Shown here: piece after piece, positions 41,939 through 50,290 of the stretch
Position numbering within the stretch: the stretch's first letter is position 1
How the letters are laid out: each line of letters opens with the position of its first letter
From: an uncultured Aquimarina sp.
Lineage (GTDB): Bacteria; Bacteroidota; Bacteroidia; Flavobacteriales; Flavobacteriaceae
Direction of reading: 5' to 3'
DNA: 64,000 bases
Assembly: GCA_947498455.1 (NCBI GenBank)
Contig: CANMKK010000031.1
Location: 1-64,000 of the forward strand
Made by a program: the position numbers and the translations under genes
The notes under the pieces: generated by a model
What the model saw: the letters and a program-made list of their open reading frames with translations, nothing else
Database searches by the model: none
What the model was told of the DNA's origin: nothing

Positions 41939-43837
41939 ATGAGTGATGCTTTAAAACATGAATGCGGAATTGCATTTATCCGGTTATTAAAACCGCTAGA
42001 GTACTATAAGGAGAAATATGGAAGTGCTTTTTATGGGGTAAACAAAATGTACTTAATGATGGAGAAGCAGCACAATCGAGGACAAGATGGTGCCGGTTTT
42101 GCTAGTATTAAATTAGATACAGATCCAGGAGAAAGATACATAAGTAGGGTGAGATCCAGTGAATCTATGCCTATACAAGATATCTTTTCACAAATTAATG
42201 ACCGAATCAATAAGGAATTAGTAGAGCATCCGGAATATGCTGATGATGTAGCATTGCAGAAAAAAAATATCCCATATATAGGAGAAGTACTTTTAGGACA
42301 TGTTCGTTATGGTACTTTTGGGAAGAACAGTGTAGAAAGTGTTCATCCGTTTCTAAGACAGAATAACTGGATGCACCGTAATCTGATTGTTGCAGGTAAT
42401 TTTAATATGACAAATAATGATGTGTTATTTAAAAACCTCGTACGATTAGGACAACACCCTAAAGATCATGTCGACACGGTTACTGTCATGGAAAAAATAG
42501 GTCATTTCCTAGATTCTGAAGTAGCCAAACTCTACAAAAAACTAAAAAAAGAAGGATTTAGCAAAGTTGATGCTTCTCCTCAAATAGTAGAGCGTCTAAA
42601 TGTTGCTAAAATTCTGAAAAAATCCTCTAGAGATTGGGATGGTGGATATGCAATGGCAGGTATGCTTGGTCATGGAGATGCATTTGTAATACGAGATCCT
42701 GCTGGAATTAGACCTGCTTATTACTACAAGGATGATGAGGTTGTGGTTGTCGCTTCTGAAAGACCAGTTATTCAAACAGTCTTTAATGTTGCTTTTGATG
42801 ATGTCGTTGAGTTAGACCCTGGGAAAGCCATCATAATCAAAAAGGACGGAGAGACTTCTATCACCAAAATAATAGACCCATTAGAACGCAAAGCTTGTTC
42901 TTTTGAACGTATTTATTTTTCACGAGGAAGTGATGCTGAAATTTACAAAGAGAGAAAAAAACTTGGTAAATTATTAATGCCACAGGTTTTAAAAGAAATA
43001 GATCACGATACTTTAAATACAGTTTTTTCTTTTATCCCTAATACTGCGGAAACTTCTTTTTACGGTATGGTAGAAGCAGCTCAAGATGAGCTAAACAAGC
43101 AAAAGAACGAAACCATACTATCTGAAAAAGAAACATTAACTGACGAACGTCTTAAAGAAATTCTTTCGCACCGATTACGTACCGAAAAGATCGCTATTAA
43201 AGATGCCAAGCTGCGTACATTCATAACCGAAGACAGCAGCAGAGATGATTTGGTAGCCCACGTATATGATGTCACTTATGGAGTGGTAAAATCTAATGAC
43301 AATCTGGTAATTATTGACGATAGCATCGTAAGAGGTACTACACTAAAAAAGAGTATTATCAAGATGTTAGATAGACTAAACCCTAAAAAAATTGTTGTTG
43401 TTTCTTCTGCTCCTCAAATTCGTTACCCGGATTGCTATGGAATTGACATGGCACGATTAGAAGGGTTAGTAGCTTTTAAGGCTGCTTTAGAATTACTCAA
43501 AGAAAATGGGAATTACGACCTTGTAGAGCAAGTATATGAAAAATGTAAAGCTCAGGAAAACTTAAAAGATGAGGAAGTTCAGAATTTTGTAAAAGAACTT
43601 TATAACGGATTCGAAGATCAGGAAATAAGCGATAAAATAGCTGAATTATTAAGCGACGAAACGGTTAAAGCTGAGGTAAAAATAATTTATCAAACTGTGG
43701 ATAATCTACATGTAGCGTGTCCTAAAAATTTAGGAGATTGGTATTTTACAGGAGATTACCCAACTGTAGGAGGAAATAGAGTAGTGAATAAAGCTTTTAT
43801 AAACTTTTATGAAGGTAAAAACGAAAGAGCTTATTAA
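41939..43837 (+). CDS. purF: Amidophosphoribosyltransferase
   Basis: First committed step of purine synthesis. The N-terminal glutamine amidotransferase domain has its nucleophile Cys9 (HECGIAFIRLL) after a short propeptide, with HNRGQDGAG and RYGTFG following. The PRPP site is VIIDDSIVRGTTLKKSI. At 632 aa it is longer than the ~500-aa E. coli enzyme, with an inserted stretch near 385-420 and an extended C-terminus, as I recall for Bacteroidetes homologues. Confidence 0.93.
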   Translation: MSDALKHECGIAFIRLLKPLEYYKEKYGSAFYGVNKMYLMMEKQHNRGQDGAGFASIKLDTDPGERYISRVRSSESMPIQDIFSQINDRINKELVEHPEYADDVALQKKNIPYIGEVLLGHVRYGTFGKNSVESVHPFLRQNNWMHRNLIVAGNFNMTNNDVLFKNLVRLGQHPKDHVDTVTVMEKIGHFLDSEVAKLYKKLKKEGFSKVDASPQIVERLNVAKILKKSSRDWDGGYAMAGMLGHGDAFVIRDPAGIRPAYYYKDDEVVVVASERPVIQTVFNVAFDDVVELDPGKAIIIKKDGETSITKIIDPLERKACSFERIYFSRGSDAEIYKERKKLGKLLMPQVLKEIDHDTLNTVFSFIPNTAETSFYGMVEAAQDELNKQKNETILSEKETLTDERLKEILSHRLRTEKIAIKDAKLRTFITEDSSRDDLVAHVYDVTYGVVKSNDNLVIIDDSIVRGTTLKKSIIKMLDRLNPKKIVVVSSAPQIRYPDCYGIDMARLEGLVAFKAALELLKENGNYDLVEQVYEKCKAQENLKDEEVQNFVKELYNGFEDQEISDKIAELLSDETVKAEVKIIYQTVDNLHVACPKNLGDWYFTGDYPTVGGNRVVNKAFINFYEGKNERAY

Positions 43838-43947
43838 AAAAGAGCAAATAACCCCCTTAAAAAGGTATTAATTTGTGTAGTTCAACAAGTATTTTAGCTT
43901 TTCATCTAAAACATTTTCACACAACGAAATAACGCTTTATATTAGCA

Positions 43948-44019
43948 AAGCCATAGCATAAGTAGGTTAAGTTCATGGTAGATTTGGGGCAAAAAAAGGT
44001 GGATCTTCCACCTTTTTTT
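43948..44019 (+). ncRNA. Candidate small RNA after purF
   Basis: TATATTAG near 43938 is a 7/8 -7 box. About 70 bases later, AAAAAAAGGTGGA-TCT-TCCACCTTTTTTT (43991-44019) is a perfect terminator. The sequence between (CATAAGTAGGTTAAGTTCAT, then GGTAGATTTGGGGC) is less AT-rich than its surroundings. The hairpin may equally be just the purF terminator. The rest of 44020-44280 is AT-rich with no gene. Confidence 0.3.
43991..44019 (+). terminator. Strong intrinsic terminator downstream of purF
   Basis: Thirteen-base arms AAAAAAAGGTGGA and TCCACCTTTTTTT are perfect around a TCT loop, 154 bases after the purF stop. Confidence 0.85.
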
Positions 44020-44280
44020 ATTTTACACCAATTCTTAAAAAATATTGATTAAAAAAATAGCTACCATATCATAACTCTTTTTTAATCAATCTCTATTTTA
44101 AACTTCTCACTCTATCATTATTCTTTTACTCTTTATTTTTTGTCCATCATTATCATAGACACATAAAATAAACTCCTTTTGAGCAATCAACTACATCAAT
44201 ATAATTATTGTTTTTCCTGAAATAATTTGCATCTCACCTACCACTATTTTACCCAACACACCCATTATTAGATACGAAGT

Positions 44281-44298
44281 AATACGATTTATGCATAA
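44281..44298. repeat. Solo terminal repeat related to the MITE-like element
   Basis: AATACGATTTATGCATAA differs at one base from the end of the elements at 12502 and 60641. No body or second end is seen, so it may be a relic or chance match. Confidence 0.3.
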
Positions 44299-44307
44299 TG
44301 AAAGAAT

Positions 44308-44347
44308 AAAAAAACCATCAAATAAATTAATATCTGATGGTTTTTTT
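44308..44347 (-). terminator. Terminator of sod
   Basis: ACCATCA and TGATGGT with runs of A and T on either side form a hairpin 18 bases past the sod stop. Confidence 0.8.
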
Positions 44348-44365
44348 AATATTATATAAGAAATA

Positions 44366-44974
44366 TTACTTTCCCTGAGCATATCGAGTCGATACCTCAT
44401 CCCAATTAATCACATTAAAAAATGCAGAAATATAATCTGGACGACGGTTTTGATAATTCAAGTAATAAGCATGTTCCCATACATCCAACCCTAGTATAGG
44501 AGTTCCTCCACATCCAACACCTGGCATTAAAGGATTATCCTGATTAGGAGTAGCGCATACCTCTACTTTTCCACCTTCCTGAACACATAACCAAGCCCAT
44601 CCTGACCCAAACTGAGTAGCAGCAGCTTTAGAGAAAGCATCTTTAAAAGCTTCAAAAGATCCAAACGCCGTATTGATAGCATCTGCCAATTCCCCAGAAG
44701 GAGCACCTCCTCCATTTGGTGACATTACTTCCCAAAAAAGACTATGATTATAATAACCTCCTCCATTATTTCTTACTGCACCATTTGATTTATCAAGGTT
44801 AATAAGAATATTCTCTATAGTTTTGCCTTCAAGGTCAGTACCATCTATCGCCGCATTCAATTTACTTGTATACCCTGCATGATGTTTATCATGGTGGATT
44901 TCCATTGTACGGGCATCTATATTTGGCTCTAATGCATCAAATGCGTAGTTTAATTTTGGTAACTCAAATGACAT
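44366..44974 (-). CDS. sodA: Superoxide dismutase (Fe/Mn)
   Basis: Converts superoxide to oxygen and hydrogen peroxide. The metal ligands are visible: His27 in EIHHDKHHAGY, the His of YYNHSLFWEVM, and Asp and His in LGLDVWEHAYYLNYQNRR. The length of 202 aa is normal. Fe versus Mn preference cannot be settled by eye, so the symbol is provisional (sodB is possible). No signal peptide. A TAAATTTG box lies at 45012-45019 upstream. Confidence 0.94.
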   Translation of the reverse strand: MSFELPKLNYAFDALEPNIDARTMEIHHDKHHAGYTSKLNAAIDGTDLEGKTIENILINLDKSNGAVRNNGGGYYNHSLFWEVMSPNGGGAPSGELADAINTAFGSFEAFKDAFSKAAATQFGSGWAWLCVQEGGKVEVCATPNQDNPLMPGVGCGGTPILGLDVWEHAYYLNYQNRRPDYISAFFNVINWDEVSTRYAQGK

Positions 44975-45393
44975 AATTTGATTTTTTAGTTAATACGAAT
45001 AAAAATAAATCCAAATTTAGGAATTAGAGTGATGAATAAAAAATTAATACCTATTATAAATTGACAGTAAGGTCCGATTAAAGACACAAGATCGCTTCGC
45101 TTCAAGAAACAAGAGCCAAGACTAAATTTTAAATCGTTACTATTTAATATTTTACAACAAACCAATAACTAAAGAAGATACTTTTGAAAAAATCGAAAAG
45201 CAACCTCTAGAATGATCAAAATCTTGAGAACTTGCTATTTCAGTAATTCTTGAGATGTTTTACTTATTTTATCTGGACAACAATGATAAATTAATTAAAA
45301 GCAGATTTCTATAATCACCCTATAATACGTTATATTTAGCGGTTATTATTATAAGCAAATTACACTTTTTAGTACTTTAGTAAAAAACGAACT
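44975..45393. other. Intergenic region with a dispersed repeat near 45080-45125
   Basis: AGACACAAGATCGCTTCGCT continuing TCAAGAAACAAGAGCCAAGA is of a kind I recognise as repeated between genes in Flavobacteria. A TAnnTTTG box for sod is at 45012-45019. No gene is seen. Confidence 0.4.
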
Positions 45394-48300
45394 TTGAATT
45401 CTCAAAAAGCTTTTACCATATACAATGCTTCCGCCGGAGCTGGAAAAACATATACTTTGGTCAAAGCATATCTAATAACCCTATTAAGTGGTGAGTTTAG
45501 GGATAGTTATAAAAACGTTTTAGCAATAACTTTTACAAACAAAGCCGTTGCAGAAATGAAAACCCGAGTATTGGAAAACTTAGTAGCACTTAGTGATCCA
45601 GCAACGTCAATAGAAAACCTACCCTTATTATCTGATATTATCAGAGAAACAAAAATTGATGAAAAAGCAATTCGGCAAAAAGCAAGCCGAATTCTTAATA
45701 ACATCCTCCATAACTATTCCGCTTTTGACATTGTGACTATTGATACATTTACACATAGAGTTATAAGAACATTTGCTCATGACTTAGGTATTCCCATGAA
45801 TTTTGAGATTGAAATGGATACGGAATCATTATTGGAGGAATCTGTAAATGCCTTAATTGCCAAAGTAGGCATCGATGACGCTTATACAAAAATAATTATT
45901 GACTTTGCCCTAAGCAAATTAGAAGACGACAAGAGCTGGGATATTACAATCGAACTAAACAAGGTAGCAAGACTCCTGTTTAGTGAAAATGACAGGGCAC
46001 ATCTTGATAAAATCTCAGATAAAACTGTTGATGATTTTGAAGAGCTAAAAAAAATATTACGCAAAAAGAATACTCTTATTAAAAATGAAGTCAAATCTTC
46101 TTCTAATGAAATTCTTATTAAAATACGTGATCACGGAATCGAACATAATGACTTTACCAGAGGTACGATTCCAAGTTTTTTTAAGAAACTTTCTAATGGG
46201 GAAACCAAATTTGATTTTACAAAGACCAAATGGGCACAACAGATAGAAACAACGAGTTTTTACAACAAAACACTAGATCCTATAAAAAAAGATAGTATTG
46301 ATAGCCTAAGACCTATAATCGAAGAAGTGTTTTTGGCGATAAAAGATCAGCTATCTCAGATAAAATTACTAACAAACGTGATTAGTAATATTACCCCTCT
46401 TTCTGTTTTAAATGCTATCCATAAAGAACTCCTGAATATCAAAAAGGAAAGAAGTATCCTCTTAATATCTGAGTTTAACAAAATTATCAGTGAAGCAATA
46501 CAGGATCAACCCGCGCCATTTATATATGAACGCCTAGGAGAAAGATACAGGGATTATTTTATTGATGAGTTTCAGGACACCTCAGAGTTACAGTGGAACA
46601 ATATGATCCCATTGATTGACAATGCAATTGCTACAGAAACACTAACTGGCAAAAGAGGGCAACTAACAATTGTTGGTGATGCTAAGCAAGCTATTTACAG
46701 ATGGCGGGGCGGAAAAGCAGAACAATTTATTAACCTTTCGCTAAACCAAAATCCTTTTTCTGTAAAAGAAAAGCAGCTTCTTAATTTACCAAAAAACTAC
46801 AGGAGCCATGAAGAAATCATTAAGTTCAATAATAATCTATTTACGTTTTTATCTAGTGATTTTAGCAATGAAATACATAAAAAATTATACTTACTAGGCA
46901 ATAACCAAGAATATAACAACAATAAGGATGGCTATGTAAACATCTCCTTTATAGAGGCAAAAAATGCTGCTGAAGAAAATGAAATCTATCCGGAAAAAGT
47001 ATATGAGACTATTCTAGAACTTCAACAAAAAGAATATCAACTTAATGAGCTATGTATTTTAACAAGAAGACAAAAAGAAGGGACAGCAATAGCAGATTTT
47101 CTTACTGAAAAAGGTATCGCAATAATTTCATCAGAAACCCTTTTGATCAAGAATGACCCGAGAGTAAATTTTATTATCGACATTCTTACCTGGAATGCAT
47201 TCCCCGAAGATCTAATCGCAAAAACAAATGTACTTCATTTTATAGCAGAACGATTTTACATAAAAGCCAAGCACTCCTTCCTAAAAAGAATGATATACAC
47301 TTCGAATCAAATCTTTTCTAAAGAACTCAGAACTTTAGGAATTGTATTCGATTTCCAAAAAATAACTATTAAACCATTTTATGACAGTGTAGAGTATATT
47401 ATTAGCAGTTTTAATCTTGCAGATTCTAATCCAGCTTATTTGCACTTTTTTTTAGACACCATATTTAATTATACCCAGAAGTATCCAGACGGAATTATAG
47501 GGTTTCTATCCTACTGGAAACAAAAAAAAGACACATTAAGTATTGTAGCTCCAGAAAGCGAAGATGCAATTCAGATAATGACAATCCATAAATCCAAAGG
47601 CTTAGAATTTCCATGTGTGATTTATCCATATGCGAATATTGATATCTACAGAGAAATTGAACCAAAAACCTGGTTATCTGTTCCAAAAAAAGATTTTCAT
47701 GGCTTTGACGAAGTATTTGTTAATTACAATAAAGAAATATCCGAGTACGGTGTTGTTGGCGAAAAAATTGTAGCGAAAAGAAATTCTCAATTAGAATTAG
47801 ATGCTCTGAACTTACTTTATGTGGCCCTTACCAGAGCAAAGGAGCAACTGTACATCATCTCCAAGAAAGAAATTAACAGCAAAGGTGACGGTAATCCAAA
47901 CAAATTTTCAGGAAAATTGATTAACTACCTTAAACATATAGGAAAGTGGGATGACAACCAATTAGTATATGGCTTTGGAAATTTTTCTAGGCCGTATAAA
48001 GAAATTGTCACTACATCCTCTAAAATAAAAACTTTCTCATTTACAAAATTTGATACTTCAGAAAGAAAATATAAAGTGCATATCGTTACTAATTCTGGTA
48101 AACTTTGGGATACTTCACAAGAAATTGCTTTAGAAAAAGGAAATCTTATTCATGAATTAATGGCCTCTATACATATCTCTTCTGACTTAGAAAATGTTAT
48201 TGAAAATGCTCATGAGACAGGTATGATCACCTCACAGGATAGAGAATTAATATCCAAAGAATTAAAAAAAGTAGTAGATCACCCAGAATTATCCCAATAT

Positions 48301-48552
48301 TTTACTGATGACAATACTATTTTAAACGAGAGAGATATCATTTCTAAAGGCAAATTATATAGACCAGATAGAATTGTAATTGATAAAAATGGCATAGCCA
48401 CTATAATAGATTATAAAACTGGAAAGCATGAATCATCCCACTCCAAACAAATAAAAGAATACGAAAAACTTCTTACAAGCATAGGATATATTGTGCTTAA
48501 TAAAATACTTGTGTATTTCAACGATAAAATAAGCATAGAATATGTAGACTAA
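45394..48552 (+). CDS. AddA-like UvrD/RecB-type helicase-nuclease
   Basis: 1052 aa. The start is a TTG at 45394: the Walker A motif GAGKT is already at residues 15-19, so no later start is possible. Superfamily 1 motifs follow: ITFTNKAVAEMKTR, Walker B in YFIDEFQDTSELQW, GDAKQAIYRWRGG, LPKNYRSHEEI, MTIHKSKGLEFPCV and LLYVALTRAKEQLY. A PD-(D/E)XK nuclease with IIDYKTGKHE lies at the C-terminus. With the AddB-like gene 1.7 kb downstream it should process DNA double-strand ends for RecA loading. Confidence 0.92.
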   Translation: MNSQKAFTIYNASAGAGKTYTLVKAYLITLLSGEFRDSYKNVLAITFTNKAVAEMKTRVLENLVALSDPATSIENLPLLSDIIRETKIDEKAIRQKASRILNNILHNYSAFDIVTIDTFTHRVIRTFAHDLGIPMNFEIEMDTESLLEESVNALIAKVGIDDAYTKIIIDFALSKLEDDKSWDITIELNKVARLLFSENDRAHLDKISDKTVDDFEELKKILRKKNTLIKNEVKSSSNEILIKIRDHGIEHNDFTRGTIPSFFKKLSNGETKFDFTKTKWAQQIETTSFYNKTLDPIKKDSIDSLRPIIEEVFLAIKDQLSQIKLLTNVISNITPLSVLNAIHKELLNIKKERSILLISEFNKIISEAIQDQPAPFIYERLGERYRDYFIDEFQDTSELQWNNMIPLIDNAIATETLTGKRGQLTIVGDAKQAIYRWRGGKAEQFINLSLNQNPFSVKEKQLLNLPKNYRSHEEIIKFNNNLFTFLSSDFSNEIHKKLYLLGNNQEYNNNKDGYVNISFIEAKNAAEENEIYPEKVYETILELQQKEYQLNELCILTRRQKEGTAIADFLTEKGIAIISSETLLIKNDPRVNFIIDILTWNAFPEDLIAKTNVLHFIAERFYIKAKHSFLKRMIYTSNQIFSKELRTLGIVFDFQKITIKPFYDSVEYIISSFNLADSNPAYLHFFLDTIFNYTQKYPDGIIGFLSYWKQKKDTLSIVAPESEDAIQIMTIHKSKGLEFPCVIYPYANIDIYREIEPKTWLSVPKKDFHGFDEVFVNYNKEISEYGVVGEKIVAKRNSQLELDALNLLYVALTRAKEQLYIISKKEINSKGDGNPNKFSGKLINYLKHIGKWDDNQLVYGFGNFSRPYKEIVTTSSKIKTFSFTKFDTSERKYKVHIVTNSGKLWDTSQEIALEKGNLIHELMASIHISSDLENVIENAHETGMITSQDRELISKELKKVVDHPELSQYFTDDNTILNERDIISKGKLYRPDRIVIDKNGIATIIDYKTGKHESSHSKQIKEYEKLLTSIGYIVLNKILVYFNDKISIEYVD

Positions 48553-48757
48553 CGATTATTTTGCACAATTACCAGTATAATATTAGTGATAAAAAATATT
48601 TTATCTTATAATTGTATCATAATTATCAGGATAAAAACTGTTTTTTTTATCTGCTTAAGTCATTTTTTTCACATTTGAGGGGTGCTTAAAAACATAAATT
48701 AGAACTTTAAAAACTTCGCAAACGGTGATATACACTGGCCTATTAAGAAAAATTTAT

Positions 48758-48765
48758 TAGTTTTG
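48758..48765 (+). promoter_or_regulatory. -7 box of the OmpA gene
   Basis: TAGTTTTG is a perfect TAnnTTTG, about 67 bases before the ATG. No clear TTG is seen at -33. An AT hairpin, GATAAAA/TTTTATC near 48590, may end the preceding helicase gene. The rest of the gap shows nothing. Confidence 0.4.
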
Positions 48766-48832
48766 TCTTTGACAGTAATATTTAACATATTACATTTGCT
48801 CTAATTAACACTTAAAAATTAAATTATTGAAT

Positions 48833-50227
48833 ATGAAACATCTTAGCAGATTTTTAGTGGCTTCGTTATTAGTACTTGGGTTCAGTACTGCGAATGCACA
48901 AGATCAAAACAACCCTTGGGCAGTATCGATTGGCGTTAATGCTGTTGACATCTTTCCTTCTGGTGGAGATCTACCTGTACAAGGAGATATCTTTAGTGAG
49001 TTTTTTAACGCTACTGACCACTGGAATATCCTTCCATCAGTATCTAGATTATCTGTAGGTAGATATATCGGAGATGGGTTTACTTTTTCTGTTGCAGGAT
49101 CAGTAAATAAGATTGATAAATATGGAGAAACTGAAGACGGAACTAATGTATCTGTTGATGACTGGTCTTATTATGCTGCAGATGCTAACATAAGCTACAG
49201 TCTTAAAAATGTATTAAACAGCAAATGGTTTGAGCCATACCTTGGAGTTGGTGGTGGTTACACTTGGTTAGATGAAATCGGTGCTGGAACATTAAACGGT
49301 TCTTTTGGTATTAACCTTTGGTTTACTGAAAACTTAGCTTTCAACTTACAAACTACTTATAAGCACGTATTCGAAGATTACGAGGTTAGCAACTATCCTC
49401 CTACTCATTTCCAACACGCTGCTGGTCTTACTTTCGCATTCGGAGGAAAAGATACAGACGGTGACGGAATATATGACAAAGACGATGAGTGTCCGGAAGT
49501 TCCTGGTTTAGCAGAATTTAATGGATGTCCTGATACTGATGGTGATGGAATCACTGACGCAAAAGATGATTGTCCTGATGTTGCTGGTTTAGCAGAATTC
49601 AACGGATGTGCTGATACTGACGGTGACGGAATACCTGATCCTAAAGATGAGTGTCCTACTGTTGCTGGTTTAGCTAACTTAAACGGATGTCCTGATACTG
49701 ATGGTGACGGAATCACTGATGCTAAAGACGGTTGTCCTGATGAAGTAGGTCCTGCTGCTAATAACGGATGCCCTTACCAAGATAAAGATGGTGACGGAGT
49801 AATCGACGAAAAAGATAACTGTCCTGATGTTGTTGGTACTGTTGCAAACAACGGATGTCCTGAAGTAACTGAAGAAGTACAAAAAACACTGAATGAGTAT
49901 GCTGCTCAGGTATTATTTGACTCAGCTAAATCTTCTATCAAAAAACAATCAGAGAAAGTATTAGGTGATATCCTTAAGATCTTAGCAGAATATCCTACAG
50001 CTAAATTTATTATCGAAGGACACACTGATAGTCAAGGTAGAGCTGCTGCAAACCAGAAATTATCTGACGCTAGAGCTAATGCAGTTAAAACGTATTTAAC
50101 ACAAAATGGTGTTGATCAGTTTAGATTATCTGCTGTTGGATATGGTGAAGAAAAGCCAATCGCTTCTAATAAAACTAGAGACGGAAGAAGACAAAACAGA
50201 CGTGTAGAGATCAACCTTAACAAATAG
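48833..50227 (+). CDS. OmpA-family outer membrane protein with TSP3 repeats
   Basis: 464 aa from the ATG at 48833 (MKHLSRFLVASLLVLGFS). Signal peptide; an N-terminal beta-barrel-like part to ~200; then five thrombospondin type 3 calcium-binding units (DTDGDGITDAKDDCPDVAGL and variants, ~205-345), which also make a visible DNA repeat at 49450-49870. A C-terminal OmpA peptidoglycan-binding domain follows (IIEGHTDSQGRAAANQKLSD and RRQNRRVEINL). It likely links outer membrane and wall and should be abundant. It is a single gene with its own terminator. Confidence 0.93.
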   Translation: MKHLSRFLVASLLVLGFSTANAQDQNNPWAVSIGVNAVDIFPSGGDLPVQGDIFSEFFNATDHWNILPSVSRLSVGRYIGDGFTFSVAGSVNKIDKYGETEDGTNVSVDDWSYYAADANISYSLKNVLNSKWFEPYLGVGGGYTWLDEIGAGTLNGSFGINLWFTENLAFNLQTTYKHVFEDYEVSNYPPTHFQHAAGLTFAFGGKDTDGDGIYDKDDECPEVPGLAEFNGCPDTDGDGITDAKDDCPDVAGLAEFNGCADTDGDGIPDPKDECPTVAGLANLNGCPDTDGDGITDAKDGCPDEVGPAANNGCPYQDKDGDGVIDEKDNCPDVVGTVANNGCPEVTEEVQKTLNEYAAQVLFDSAKSSIKKQSEKVLGDILKILAEYPTAKFIIEGHTDSQGRAAANQKLSDARANAVKTYLTQNGVDQFRLSAVGYGEEKPIASNKTRDGRRQNRRVEINLNK

Positions 50228-50246
50228 TAGTTCTCTAACTAAATAC

Positions 50247-50279
50247 AAAAAAAACGCTCCGATTATCGGGGCGTTTTTT
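50247..50279 (+). terminator. Terminator after the OmpA gene
   Basis: AAAAAACGCTCCGAT with GGGGCGTTTTTT around a short loop, 20 bases past the stop, with a T-run. It nearly abuts the GTG start of the next gene. Confidence 0.85.
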
Positions 50280-50290
50280 ATTTTTACACG

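Noticed and set aside
49405..49882. Antisense frames over the OmpA gene
   Set aside because: They mirror the DNA repeats that encode the calcium-binding TSP3 units of the real gene.
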